Source: Streptomyces sp. HUAS MG91
GTDB taxonomy: Bacteria > Actinomycetota > Actinomycetes > Streptomycetales > Streptomycetaceae
Direction of reading: 5' to 3'
Assembly: GCF_040529335.1 (NCBI RefSeq)
Contig: NZ_CP159534.1
Span: forward strand, 806,001 to 870,000
Length of the DNA stretch: 64,000 bases
Shown: positions 39,948 through 48,504 of the stretch, in pieces
Position numbering within the stretch: the stretch's first letter is position 1
Layout: every line of letters begins with the position of its first letter
Translations under genes and position numbers: made by a program
The notes under the pieces: model-generated
Database searches by the model: none
What the model saw: only the letters and a program-made list of their open reading frames with translations
What the model was told of the DNA's origin: nothing

Positions 39948-40598
39948 TCAGTCCCACGCCGGTCCGCTCACCACCCGGTGGGGCGACCGGCCGTACCGGG
40001 CCGCTTCCACGGCCGCCTCGGGAGACGCCCCGGACGGGGGCCAGTTGCTCGCCGAGCTGCTCTCCCCGGTGTCGACGATCACCTGGTCCGGTCCGGCGTC
40101 GATGTGCACGAGGGCGCCGGTGACCACGGCGACGACCGCGTCGTCCAGCCGTTCCAGCAGGCCTGCCGAGCCGTCGTCGCACGCGTCGCAGCCGCAGTCC
40201 GGCAGCCGCTCCACGGGGACGGCGGGCTCGCCCGCCCCCACCACGAGCACCGTGCGCGGCACGTCGTCGATCGCGCCGAAGCCGAAGACCAGCGGGACGG
40301 CGTCCGCGCGGGCCGGCCGCAGCAGGACGGGCTCGCTCAGCGGCAGGTCCGGGGTGCGCCGCCACAGTCCCGCCGGGTCGCCGACCGGCTCCGCCGCCGC
40401 CAGGCCGAGTCCGCACAGCACCCGGGTCCAGGCGTCGGCGCGGGCGGCGAGAATGCGGTACTTGCCCGGGTCGAGGCAGCGCGAGTACTCCTCGTCGAGC
40501 GGTTCCCGGTCGGGGTGCGGGTCGGCCCAGGCGGGGGTGTCCGCCCCGGTGTCGGCGAACGCCTCGTCGACGGCCGCGCGCAGTTCCTGCTGATCCAT
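39948..40598 (-). CDS. Uncharacterised protein (possibly DUF6226)
   Basis: A 216-residue acidic cytoplasmic protein with no signal peptide or membrane segment. A cysteine cluster LPDCGCDACDDGS (about residues 131-143) may bind metal. The N terminus MDQQELRAAVDEAFADTG is helical. I recall similar Streptomyces proteins being listed as DUF6226, but I cannot confirm this. It lies 9 bases after the stop of nothing on its strand; upstream (minus strand) ends the fused hydrolase gene at 40608, so it may be the second gene of that MerR-controlled unit. Confidence 0.55.
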   Translation of the reverse strand: MDQQELRAAVDEAFADTGADTPAWADPHPDREPLDEEYSRCLDPGKYRILAARADAWTRVLCGLGLAAAEPVGDPAGLWRRTPDLPLSEPVLLRPARADAVPLVFGFGAIDDVPRTVLVVGAGEPAVPVERLPDCGCDACDDGSAGLLERLDDAVVAVVTGALVHIDAGPDQVIVDTGESSSASNWPPSGASPEAAVEAARYGRSPHRVVSGPAWD

Positions 40599-40607
40599 GG
40601 CCGCACC

Positions 40608-42146
40608 CTAACGCCGCGCGGTGAGCCGTCCGAGGACGCGCCGCATCGCCTCCCGCACCGCGTCCCGCGCGTCGTCGCTGTGGTCGAGCCCTTCGAAGCC
40701 GTGCGGCGCGGCCGGTACGTCGACGACCTCGACCGGCGCGCCGCCCGCCTCGGCCGCCGCGAGGAACTCGGCGACGGTCGCGGCGATCGCGGACGCCTCA
40801 CGGCCCACCCGGACGAGGACGAACGGCGGTGTGCCGCCCCGGGCCACCACCTCGGCCGGCCTGAACCGGGCGTCGTTCACACCCCAGTTGGGCAGCGGCG
40901 CCATGATCGGGTAGTTGGCCGCCAGGCACCGCAGCCACGCCGGTCTCGCGCTCAGCCAGGGCGCGGTCAGCGGCCCGCCCCCGGAGAAGAACCACAGGGC
41001 GATGCGGTCCGCGTCCACCCGGGGATCGGCCCGCACCGCGGCCACCGCCGCCTCCACGTCCGCGGCGGCCGTCGGGTAGGCGGTCACCGCGTGCAGCCGG
41101 TGGTCGAGCGTCACGCCGACCACGCCCTGGTCGGCGGCGCAGCGGGCGTACCCGACCAGGGTCGGCCAGTCGCGCGGCGTCGGCTCCACCCCCTCGGGCA
41201 CCGGCCCGCCGTGCACGAACACGATCGCGGGCCGCGGTGTCTCCTCGGCGCCCTCGGGGACGTAGAGGTCGACGGTGCCGTGCCGCTCCCTGGGCCGCTC
41301 CGTGACGTCGAGGAGGAAGGGCTTGAAGTACCCCACCGTCGCCGCGTCCTGGGCATCGCTCCCGTCGGCGGTGTCCGCGAGGCTCTCCCCGCCCCCGGCG
41401 GCCGCGGCGAGCAGTACCTCGGCGAGCCGGTCGGGGCTCGACAGCATCGGCCAGTGTCCGGTGGGCAGTTCGAAGAAGGTGACCTCGGGCCGGGCCAGGG
41501 CCTTGATCATGGGGTCGCCGAAGCTCAGCAGCATGCGGACGGTCGCCAGGGTCGCGCCGCTCTTTGCGCACAGCACGCCGGTGGTCGGCGGCAGTTGCGC
41601 GCCGGACAGGCGCAGCGGGCGCAGCAGGGTGCCGAGCGGCTGCGGGGCGGCGTGCTCGGTGAGGCGGTCCAGGGCCGCCTCGGACACTCCCGCGGTGCTC
41701 CCCCAGCGCGGCCACGCGTCGCGCGCGGGCGGCGCGAGCACCCCGTCGGTGTCCCCGACGGCGGCCAGCCGTTCGCGCAGTTCCTGGTCGGGCACGGTGG
41801 CCAGCGCCGGTACGCCGTCGCTCACCGGGGCCGTGTCGACGTAGACGATCCTGGCGACGCGCCCCGGCCGCCGGTCGGCGGCGCCCACGGCGGGATGCAC
41901 GCCGTAGTCGTGGCCGACGAGCACGATCTCCGGTGCGTCGCCGCCGCCCGCCGCGTCGATCGCGTCGATGATCTCGACGATGCGGGCGATGTCCGCCTCC
42001 AGATCGCCGCCGGCCGCGTCCCCGGCCCGCTTCCCCGGCAGGTCCACGGGGTGCGCCCGCGCGCCCTCGGCCTCCAGCCGGGCGGCCGTCTCCCGCCACA
42101 CGTGCGGTCCGGTGAACAGCCCTGGCACCAGCACGAATTCCGTCAT
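40608..42146 (-). CDS. Fused double alpha/beta hydrolase
   Basis: A 512-residue protein made of two complete alpha/beta hydrolase domains. Domain 1 (residues 1-245): VLVPGLFTGPHVW, nucleophile elbow VGHDYGVH with Asp instead of Ser, and the His in LPTGHWPML. An Asp nucleophile in GHDxG occurs in epoxide hydrolases and haloalkane dehalogenases. Domain 2 (about 275-510): dienelactone-hydrolase-like, FVHGGPV oxyanion loop, nucleophile FFSGGGP, and His in APHGFEG. Stand-alone versions of each domain are usual, so the fusion is notable. Divergent from a MerR gene; its promoter has the 19-base spacer and dyad of MerR-activated promoters. Confidence 0.8.
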   Translation of the reverse strand: MTEFVLVPGLFTGPHVWRETAARLEAEGARAHPVDLPGKRAGDAAGGDLEADIARIVEIIDAIDAAGGGDAPEIVLVGHDYGVHPAVGAADRRPGRVARIVYVDTAPVSDGVPALATVPDQELRERLAAVGDTDGVLAPPARDAWPRWGSTAGVSEAALDRLTEHAAPQPLGTLLRPLRLSGAQLPPTTGVLCAKSGATLATVRMLLSFGDPMIKALARPEVTFFELPTGHWPMLSSPDRLAEVLLAAAAGGGESLADTADGSDAQDAATVGYFKPFLLDVTERPRERHGTVDLYVPEGAEETPRPAIVFVHGGPVPEGVEPTPRDWPTLVGYARCAADQGVVGVTLDHRLHAVTAYPTAAADVEAAVAAVRADPRVDADRIALWFFSGGGPLTAPWLSARPAWLRCLAANYPIMAPLPNWGVNDARFRPAEVVARGGTPPFVLVRVGREASAIAATVAEFLAAAEAGGAPVEVVDVPAAPHGFEGLDHSDDARDAVREAMRRVLGRLTARR

Positions 42147-42210
42147 CGCGTACGCTCCTCAGCCCTCTCGCGGTCGCGGTCCGGTCCACCACCGGGCCGC
42201 GCTCGCGGGT

Positions 42211-42241
42211 ACGTTAGGAACTCCCCCAGAGGGAGGTTCAA
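42211..42241 (-). promoter_or_regulatory. MerR-type promoter with 19-bp spacer for the fused hydrolase
   Basis: Minus strand: -35 TTGAAC (42241-42236), 19-base spacer, -10 TAACGT (42216-42211). The spacer is filled by a dyad, GAACCTCCC and GGGGGAGTTC (42218-42239). The over-long spacer with a centred dyad is the hallmark of promoters that MerR proteins activate by DNA distortion. The dyad also covers the Shine-Dalgarno sequence (GGGAGG) of the divergent merR gene, so it could serve autorepression as well. Confidence 0.75.
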
Positions 42242-43186
42242 GTGACACCGGGTCCGGGTTACGACGGTCTGTGGAGCATCGGTGAGCTCGCCGAGCACGC
42301 GGGCACCACCGTGAAGACGGTCCGCTTCTACTCCGACAGCGGTCTGCTGCCGGAGCGTGCGCGCAGTGCGGGCGGACACCGCCGCTACGCCCCGGACGCC
42401 CTGGACCGGCTGCGGCTGATCCGCTCGTTGCGGGGGCTCGGCCTGCCCGTCCCCGAGGTGCGCCGCGTCGTCGACGAACAGACCGGTGCGCGGGGCGTGC
42501 TGGAGGACGCCGTCGCGGAGCAGCTGCGCACGCTCGGCTCGCAGCTCAGCGCGCTGCGCTGGCAGGAGGCCGCGCTGCACCTGGTCCAGGCCTGCCCGCC
42601 GGAGGAGCGCGCGGACCGGCTGCGGCTCGTCGGCTCGCTGGGCACGCCGCCCAGCACGGCCCCGCTGGCCGGGTTCTGGCGCGCGTGGCTGCCGCCGCGG
42701 ATGCCGGCCGCGTCCCGGACCGCCTTCCTGGAGGCCGCCGTTCCGCAACCGCCCGACGCGCCGGCCCCGGCGCAGGTGCTGGCGTTCGCCCGGCTGTGCG
42801 CGCTGGTGTCGCGCCCCTGCGGCGGCACCGTCCGCTCCCAGCCGGCCGCCCATCGCGCGGCGGGCGCCCGGGAGTCCGCCCTGCTGTACGCGGGCCTGGC
42901 CGAGGCCTACGAGCTGGCGGCCCGGCGGATGCGCGCGGGCGCCGGGCCCGCCGGGGGTGAGGCGCTGGACTGCTTCGTGGCGACGTACGCGCGCGTGGCC
43001 GGCTGTCGCGACACCCCGGACTTCCGGCGCGGACTCGCCCGTGAGCTGGCGGCCGACCCCCGGCTGGACGGCTACTGGGCCCTCGTGGCGGAGCTGATCA
43101 CACCGCCGGGCGGGGTCCCGGAGCCGACGCCGGGCAGTGCCCACGACTGGCTGCTGGCGGCGCTGGAGGGGCAGTTGGTCACCTGA
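42242..43186 (+). CDS. MerR-family transcriptional regulator
   Basis: A 314-residue regulator. The N-terminal MerR domain: LWSIGELAEHAGTTVKTVRFYSDSGLLPERARSAGGHRRYAPDALDRLRLIRSLRGLGLPVPEVRRVV (residues about 10-77), then the coiled-coil dimerisation helix. The C-terminal 190 residues are a helical effector domain without a recognised cysteine metal site, so a small organic ligand is more likely than a metal. GTG start at 42242, immediately after GGGAGG. Divergent from the fused hydrolase, which it probably activates. Confidence 0.88.
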   Translation: MTPGPGYDGLWSIGELAEHAGTTVKTVRFYSDSGLLPERARSAGGHRRYAPDALDRLRLIRSLRGLGLPVPEVRRVVDEQTGARGVLEDAVAEQLRTLGSQLSALRWQEAALHLVQACPPEERADRLRLVGSLGTPPSTAPLAGFWRAWLPPRMPAASRTAFLEAAVPQPPDAPAPAQVLAFARLCALVSRPCGGTVRSQPAAHRAAGARESALLYAGLAEAYELAARRMRAGAGPAGGEALDCFVATYARVAGCRDTPDFRRGLARELAADPRLDGYWALVAELITPPGGVPEPTPGSAHDWLLAALEGQLVT

Positions 43187-43303
43187 GACTCGGCAACGGC
43201 GCGCTCCGCTCCCCGGTCCCGTACGGGCTTCGGGTCGGCCGGGGCGCGCACGGTCACCGCCTCGCGGCCGTGGTCGGCCCGCCCCCGCGCCGGGTGTGCG
43301 AGG

Positions 43304-44008
43304 TCAGTGGGCGTCGACGAGCTGGTACAGGTAGACGAGCCGGCTGGTGTCGTCCGGCATGGCGTTCACGTCGTCGGAGGGGGCGTCGATGCGGAACCAG
43401 AACTCGGGGGCCTTCGCTCCCTTGAGCTCGCCCTTGTCCTGCATCCGGGCGAGCTCGTCGAGGAACGGGCCGACGGCCGGTGTCCTGGTGCCCATCCGGG
43501 TCGCGATCCGGCCGCCGACGACCGTCTTGAGGTGGTTCGTGTCGACGAGGACGTCCGTCGCGGCGCCGGTCGCGCTGGACGGCACGAAGCGGGGCGAGGC
43601 TCCCTCGCAGTCGTAGTGGCCGAGGACGAGGCCGACGAGCGTGGGGCTCTCGCCGCCCATGCTCACGGACTCGATCTTGGCGTACGGGCCCTGGCCGTCG
43701 TGGTCGCAGACCGAGCCGGTCGGCGGCTTCTGCCGGTGCGCGAACTTCCAGCCGTCCGGCCTCGCGCGGCCGGGCGTGGACGTGCTCGTGGCGGGCTCGG
43801 CCGACGGGGCGGCGGCGGACGTCGAGGGCGACGCGCTGTCGGCGGACGGGCTCGACGGGCCGCTCCCGGACGGACTCGCGGCGCGGGTGGGCTTGGCGTC
43901 GGCGTTGCTCTGGTCGCAGGCGGTCAGGGTCAGGGCGGCCGTGACGGCCGCTCCCAGTGCGCAGGCCCGCAGGCCGTTGCGCAGCGCTCTCCGGCGGTTC
44001 ACACGCAT
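43304..44008 (-). CDS. Putative lipoprotein
   Basis: A 234-residue exported protein. N terminus: MRVNRRRALRNGLRACALGAAVTAALTLTACDQS, with a basic n-region, hydrophobic core and lipobox LTAC (Cys about residue 31). A Ser/Pro/Ala-rich linker of about 50 residues follows, then a globular domain with two Cys pairs (SVCDHDG, HYDCEGA) and no family that I recognise. The start at 44008 is preferred to an upstream ATG that would add 33 Arg-rich residues before the signal. Likely anchored on the outer face of the membrane. Monocistronic; the opposite flank carries the terminator of the next operon. Confidence 0.7.
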   Translation of the reverse strand: MRVNRRRALRNGLRACALGAAVTAALTLTACDQSNADAKPTRAASPSGSGPSSPSADSASPSTSAAAPSAEPATSTSTPGRARPDGWKFAHRQKPPTGSVCDHDGQGPYAKIESVSMGGESPTLVGLVLGHYDCEGASPRFVPSSATGAATDVLVDTNHLKTVVGGRIATRMGTRTPAVGPFLDELARMQDKGELKGAKAPEFWFRIDAPSDDVNAMPDDTSRLVYLYQLVDAH

Positions 44009-44159
44009 GATCGGTTCCCCCGATGTCGTGCGCACGGTACGACGTGCGCGGTGGTGAGGTCGGTGCCGGGGGAAGCGTGCCCGTGGAGCGATCCGCTCCA
44101 CACGCACCGTGCCGAAGAGTTACGCGTCGTTACACATTGCGGACATCGTCGGACGCGAC

Positions 44160-44188
44160 GGGCCGCCGTCCACCGGTGACGGCGGCCC
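44160..44188 (-). terminator. Terminator of the amidohydrolase/ABC importer operon
   Basis: Perfect 11-base arms GGGCCGCCGTC (44160-44170) and GACGGCGGCCC (44178-44188) with a CACCGGT loop, extended by ACGCG/GCGT outside. It starts 19 bases after the amidohydrolase stop. Confidence 0.7.
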
Positions 44189-44206
44189 GCGTCGGGAGCG
44201 TCGGTG

Positions 44207-45421
44207 TCAGCTGGCGTCGACGAGTTCGAGGCCCTCGGCGACGACCCGTCCGTCGTGCAGGACCGTGCGGTCGGTGCCGCGGTCCATGACGGCGCTGCTC
44301 GGCGTCTCGCCGTCGACGAGGACCAGGTCGGCGCGGTCGCCCACGGCGAGGCCGGGGCGGTCGGAGACGCCGGCGAGCCGGGGCACGTCGTGGCTCATGA
44401 TGGCGGCGCCGCCCATGGTCGCCACCGCCAGGCACATCTCGATGTGCTCGTCGCGGCGGAAGTTGTTGGTGAAGGCGAGCTGCCAGGTGCGGTCGAGGAG
44501 GTCGCAGTTGCCGTACGGGCTCCAGTAGTCGCGCTGCCCGTCCTCACCGAGGCCGACGCGGACGCCCGCATCGGTGAGCGCGGTGAGGGAGAGCTGGTTG
44601 CGGGCGGCGGGGGCGACGGTGGCCATGGCGATGTCCAGCTCCGCGAACTCCTCGATGAGGCGGCGGCTGGTCGCCTCGTTGACGGAGCCCAGCTCGTAGG
44701 CGTGCGACATGGTGACCTTGCCCTGCATGCCGAGCGCCCGGACCCGCTCCAGGATCAGGTCGGTGGAGAACACGCCGAGTTCGCCGGGCTCGTGCAGGTG
44801 GATGTCGACCTCGACGCCGTACTTCTCGGCGAGCCCGAAGACGACGTCGAGGTGGCCCTTGGGGTCGCGGTCCAGGGTGCAGGGGTCGATGCCGCCCATC
44901 ACGTCGGCGCCCGCCTTGAGCGAGGCCTCCAGGTAGTCGGCGGTGCCGGGCTCGAGCAGGATGCCGGCCTGCGGGAACGTCATGATCTGGACGTCGGCGA
45001 GGTGCCCGTACTTCTCCTTGGCGGCGACGACCGCCTCGAACTTCTCCAGCTTGCAGTCGACGTCGACCTGCGCGTAGGTGCGCACCCGCGTCGTACCGCG
45101 GGCGATCATGCGCTCCAGGGTGCCGGCGACCCGCGTGGGCAGGTCGATCTCGGCGTCGCGCCAGTTCTCGCGGTCGTTCATCATCATCGTCCACACGCCG
45201 GGCCCGCCGGTGTGCGGGCGGAACGGCAGGCCGATGCGGGTGGAGTCCAGGTGGACGTGGACGTCGCTGAAGGACGGCAGGAGCAGCCGGCCGCGGCCCT
45301 CGACGACCTCTCCGGCGGGCACCGCCGCCGGGTCGTGCGGGCGGATCGCGGTGATGCGGGTGCCGTCGACGGTCACGTCGCTGCGCTCGCCGCCCCAGGG
45401 GCGGACGTCACGGATGAGCAT
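44207..45421 (-). CDS. Cytosine deaminase-like amidohydrolase
   Basis: A 404-residue metal-dependent hydrolase of the CodA-like amidohydrolase group. Metal and catalytic residues are intact: HxH in SDVHVHLDST (about residue 56-60), DIHLHEPGE, TMSHAYELG and the Asp in GLGEDGQRDYWSPYG. CodA-like enzymes deaminate cytosine, isoguanine, creatinine-like or triazine rings. Last gene of a six-gene minus-strand operon after the importer ATPase, with AAGGAAG before its ATG. Its position makes it the likely intracellular enzyme acting on the imported compound. Confidence 0.85.
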   Translation of the reverse strand: MLIRDVRPWGGERSDVTVDGTRITAIRPHDPAAVPAGEVVEGRGRLLLPSFSDVHVHLDSTRIGLPFRPHTGGPGVWTMMMNDRENWRDAEIDLPTRVAGTLERMIARGTTRVRTYAQVDVDCKLEKFEAVVAAKEKYGHLADVQIMTFPQAGILLEPGTADYLEASLKAGADVMGGIDPCTLDRDPKGHLDVVFGLAEKYGVEVDIHLHEPGELGVFSTDLILERVRALGMQGKVTMSHAYELGSVNEATSRRLIEEFAELDIAMATVAPAARNQLSLTALTDAGVRVGLGEDGQRDYWSPYGNCDLLDRTWQLAFTNNFRRDEHIEMCLAVATMGGAAIMSHDVPRLAGVSDRPGLAVGDRADLVLVDGETPSSAVMDRGTDRTVLHDGRVVAEGLELVDAS

Positions 45422-45471
45422 GTGGTGCAACTTCCTTACTTCGGTGATGTGTTGACGGGGTCGGGATCGGG

Positions 45472-46485
45472 TCAGTGGGCCGGGACGGCCCGCTCCGCGA
45501 AGTGGCAGGCGGGTCCGTCGCCGTCCGGCAGCGGCGGGGTCTCCCCCGCGCAGCGCGCCTGCTCGGCCTCGCCCAGGGTGGGGCGCAGCGGGCACCGCGT
45601 GCGGAACACACAGCCGGACGGGGGGTTCGCCGGGGTGGGCAGGTCGCCGGAGAGGCGGATCCTGCGGCCCCGGTCGGCGTCCGGGTCGGGCTGGGGGACG
45701 GCGGAGAGCAGGGCGCGGGTGTAGGGGTGGCGGGGGTGGTCGAAGACGTCCCGGGTGTCCCCGCTCTCCATGATCTTTCCGAGGTACATGACGGCGACGC
45801 GGTCGGCGAAGTGCCGTACGACGGACAGGTCGTGGGCGATGAAGAGGTACGAGACGCCCGTGTCGGCCTGGATGTCCTGGAGGAGGTTGACGACCTGGGC
45901 CTGGACGGAGACGTCGAGGGCCGAGACCGGCTCGTCGCAGATGATCAGGCGGGGTTCGAGGGCGAGCGCGCGGGCGATGCCGACGCGCTGCTTCTGGCCG
46001 CCGGAGAACTCGTGCGGGAACCGGTTGTAGTGGTCGGGGCGCAGGCCCACCCGGTCCATCAGTTCCCGTACGCGCGTCTTGACGCCGCCGGGCGGATTCA
46101 TCCCCTGGGCGTGCAGCGGCGCGGCGATCGCGGCGCCCACGGTCTGCCGGGGGTTGAGGGACGAGGACGGGTTCTGGAAGACCATCTGCACCTGGCGCCG
46201 GTACTCCTGTGCCTCGGCCCGGTTCAGCGAGCCGACGTCGCGGCCGTCGAGCAGGACGGTGCCGGAGGTCGGCTCCAGCAGGCGCATCAGCAGCCGGCCG
46301 GTGGTGGACTTGCCGCAGCCCGACTCGCCGACGATGCCGAGGGTCTGCCCGGCGCCGACGGAGAAGCTGACGCCGTCGACGGCTTTGACCAGGGCGCCGC
46401 CCCGGCCCAGCAGGCCGCCGCGCCCGCGGAAGTGCTTGGTCAGTCCCCGCGCCTCCAGGAGCGGCGGCTGTTCGGTGGTGGTCAT
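45472..46485 (-). CDS. Peptide/nickel-type ABC transporter ATP-binding protein (OppF/DppF-like)
   Basis: A 337-residue ATPase. Walker A GESGCGKST, Q-loop MVFQNPSSSLNPR, signature FSGGQKQRVGIARAL, Walker B LIICDEPVSALDVSVQ, and the C-terminal oligopeptide-type domain with CVFRTRCPLRP. It pairs with the OppD-like ATPase upstream, whose stop codon it overlaps by 4 bases, to energise import by the OppB/OppC-like permeases. 50 bases separate it from the downstream amidohydrolase gene. Confidence 0.93.
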   Translation of the reverse strand: MTTTEQPPLLEARGLTKHFRGRGGLLGRGGALVKAVDGVSFSVGAGQTLGIVGESGCGKSTTGRLLMRLLEPTSGTVLLDGRDVGSLNRAEAQEYRRQVQMVFQNPSSSLNPRQTVGAAIAAPLHAQGMNPPGGVKTRVRELMDRVGLRPDHYNRFPHEFSGGQKQRVGIARALALEPRLIICDEPVSALDVSVQAQVVNLLQDIQADTGVSYLFIAHDLSVVRHFADRVAVMYLGKIMESGDTRDVFDHPRHPYTRALLSAVPQPDPDADRGRRIRLSGDLPTPANPPSGCVFRTRCPLRPTLGEAEQARCAGETPPLPDGDGPACHFAERAVPAH

Positions 46486-47501
46486 CGCACGGCCTCCGCG
46501 GTGTCGGTGAGGGTCTCCAGGTGGCACCGGGAGGGGTGGTCGGCGGTGGCGGCGGCGAGGAACGCGGGGCGCTCGGCGTGGCACCGGCCGTCGGGCACGC
46601 GATGGGTCTGCGGGCAGCGTTCGGCGAAGAGGCAGCCCCCGGGGAGGGCGAGCAGCGAGGGCGGGAACCCCGGGATGGGGCGCAGCCGTTCGCTGTCGTC
46701 GCCGAGGGTGGGCATGGAGGCGAGCAGGCCCTGGGTGTAGGGGTGGCGCGGGTCCCGGAAGAGTTCGCGCACGCTGCCCCGCTCCACGCACTGTCCGCCG
46801 TACATCACGGCGACGTGGTGGCAGACCTCGGCGACGACGCCGAGGTCGTGGGTGACGAGGACGACGGCGGTGCCGGTCTCCTGCTGGAGTTCGCCGAGCA
46901 GGTCGAGGATCTGTGCCTGGACGGTGACGTCGAGGGCGGTGGTCGGCTCGTCGGCGATGAGGAGTTCGGGTTCGCAGACCAGCGCCATGGCGATCATGGC
47001 GCGCTGGCGCATGCCGCCGGAGAACTCGTGCGGGAAGGCGCGGGCGCGCCGCCTGGGGTCGGGGATGCCGACGCGGCCCAGCATGTCGACGGCGACGTCG
47101 AACGCGGCCTTCTTCGACACCTGGTTGTGGACCCGGTAGGCCTCGGCGATCTGGGCGCCGACGGTGTGGAAGGGGTGCATCGCGGAGAGCGGGTCCTGGA
47201 AGATCATGGCGATCTTCTTGCCGCGCCAGGCCCGCATCCGGTCCTCGGACAGGGTGTTGAGGTCGGTGCCGTCGAGCAGGATCTCGCCGGTGACCTGGGC
47301 GCGGGTCTCCTTGAGCAGGCCCATCAGCGCCTGGCTGGTGACGGTCTTGCCGGAGCCGGACTCGCCGACGATGCCGAGGGTCTCGCCCCGGTTCAGGGTG
47401 AGGTCCATGCCGTTGACGGCGTGCACGAGCCCGTCGTCGGTCGGGAAGGTGACGTGCAGGTCGCGGATGCGCAGCAGGGGTTGGTCGGTGGCGGTGGTCA
47501 T
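46482..47501 (-). CDS. Peptide/nickel-type ABC transporter ATP-binding protein (OppD/DppD-like)
   Basis: A 339-residue ATPase. Walker [10 protein letters not shown]-loop [15 protein letters not shown], signature [15 protein letters not shown], Walker [17 protein letters not shown], and the oligopeptide-type C-terminal [13 protein letters not shown] segment. ATG 47501 shares one base with the TGA of the upstream permease gene. Together with its OppF-like partner it forms the heterodimeric motor of the importer. Confidence 0.93.
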   Translation of the reverse strand: MTTATDQPLLRIRDLHVTFPTDDGLVHAVNGMDLTLNRGETLGIVGESGSGKTVTSQALMGLLKETRAQVTGEILLDGTDLNTLSEDRMRAWRGKKIAMIFQDPLSAMHPFHTVGAQIAEAYRVHNQVSKKAAFDVAVDMLGRVGIPDPRRRARAFPHEFSGGMRQRAMIAMALVCEPELLIADEPTTALDVTVQAQILDLLGELQQETGTAVVLVTHDLGVVAEVCHHVAVMYGGQCVERGSVRELFRDPRHPYTQGLLASMPTLGDDSERLRPIPGFPPSLLALPGGCLFAERCPQTHRVPDGRCHAERPAFLAAATADHPSRCHLETLTDTAEAVR

Positions 47502-48502
47502 CAGGCGGCCCTCACTCGCGGGTCGATGACGGCGTAGACGGCGTCGACGACGACATTGGCGACGATGATGAAGAAGGCGGCGAGCAGGGTGATCGCCATG
47601 GTCACGGGCAGATCGCCGGCCTGCGCGGCGCGGACGGCGGTGAAGCCGACGCCGGGGACGGAGAAGATCTGCTCGGTGAGGACGGCGCCGCCGAGCAGCA
47701 GGCCGATGTCGAGGCCCAGCATGGTGACGACGGGGGTGAGTCCGGCGCGCGCGCCGTGCCGGACGACCATCACCGTCCTGGACAGGCCCTTGGCGCGGGC
47801 GGTGCGCATGAAGTCCTCGCCGAACGTCTCCAGCATGGAGCTGCGGGTGACGCGGATGTACTGGGCGCTGAACAGCACGGCGAGCGCGACCCACGGCAGC
47901 AGGTAGTTCTGGAACCAGCCGCCGAACCCGGCCGGTCCGAAGGGCGAGGTGATGGCGTTGGTGGTGAACGGCAGCAGGTCGAACGTCGAGACGAAGACGA
48001 GCAGCAGGAGCAGTCCGGTGACGGGGATCGGCAGCGAGACACCGATCGAGGCGCCGCCCACGATCAGCTTGTCGACGAGCTTGTTCTTGCGCAGCGCGGC
48101 GAGCGTGCCGAGGGTGACGCCGACGACCGTCCACAGCACGATCGCGCCGACGGCGACGGACACCGTGTAGGGCAGGGCGCGTTCGAGGACGGCGGTGACG
48201 TCCTCGTTCGTCTGGAACGACTTGCCGAAGCAGGGCCATTCGCACAGCGACTGCGCACCGGCGGCGCCGACCGTCCGCCCGTGGAACAGGCCGGACATGT
48301 AGGTCAGGTACTGGGTGAAGAACGGCTTGTCCATGCCGAGGGCGACGCGCGCCTCGGCCACGCGCTCGGGCGTGCACTCCTGCCCGCAGGCCGCGGCGGC
48401 CGGATCGGCGGGCCCGAACTGGAAGAGGGTGAAGGTGACGAAGCTGATGACGATCAGCAGGACGACGGTGGCGCCGAGGCGCCGGAGCAGAAAGGCGGCC
48501 AT
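47501..48502 (-). CDS. ABC transporter permease (OppB/DppB-like)
   Basis: A 333-residue inner-membrane permease with six helices. First helix FLLRRLGATVVLLIVISFVTFTLFQFGPADP; the conserved EAA-type loop is RTARAKGLSRTVMVVRHGARAGLTPVVT. The first outer loop is longer than usual and contains four Cys (AAACGQECT, LCEWPCFG), also seen in some actinobacterial members. Start ATG 48502; the ribosome binding site lies within the end of the binding-protein gene, which stops 2 bases before. Confidence 0.92.
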   Translation of the reverse strand: MAAFLLRRLGATVVLLIVISFVTFTLFQFGPADPAAAACGQECTPERVAEARVALGMDKPFFTQYLTYMSGLFHGRTVGAAGAQSLCEWPCFGKSFQTNEDVTAVLERALPYTVSVAVGAIVLWTVVGVTLGTLAALRKNKLVDKLIVGGASIGVSLPIPVTGLLLLLVFVSTFDLLPFTTNAITSPFGPAGFGGWFQNYLLPWVALAVLFSAQYIRVTRSSMLETFGEDFMRTARAKGLSRTVMVVRHGARAGLTPVVTMLGLDIGLLLGGAVLTEQIFSVPGVGFTAVRAAQAGDLPVTMAITLLAAFFIIVANVVVDAVYAVIDPRVRAA

Positions 48503-48504
48503 GG

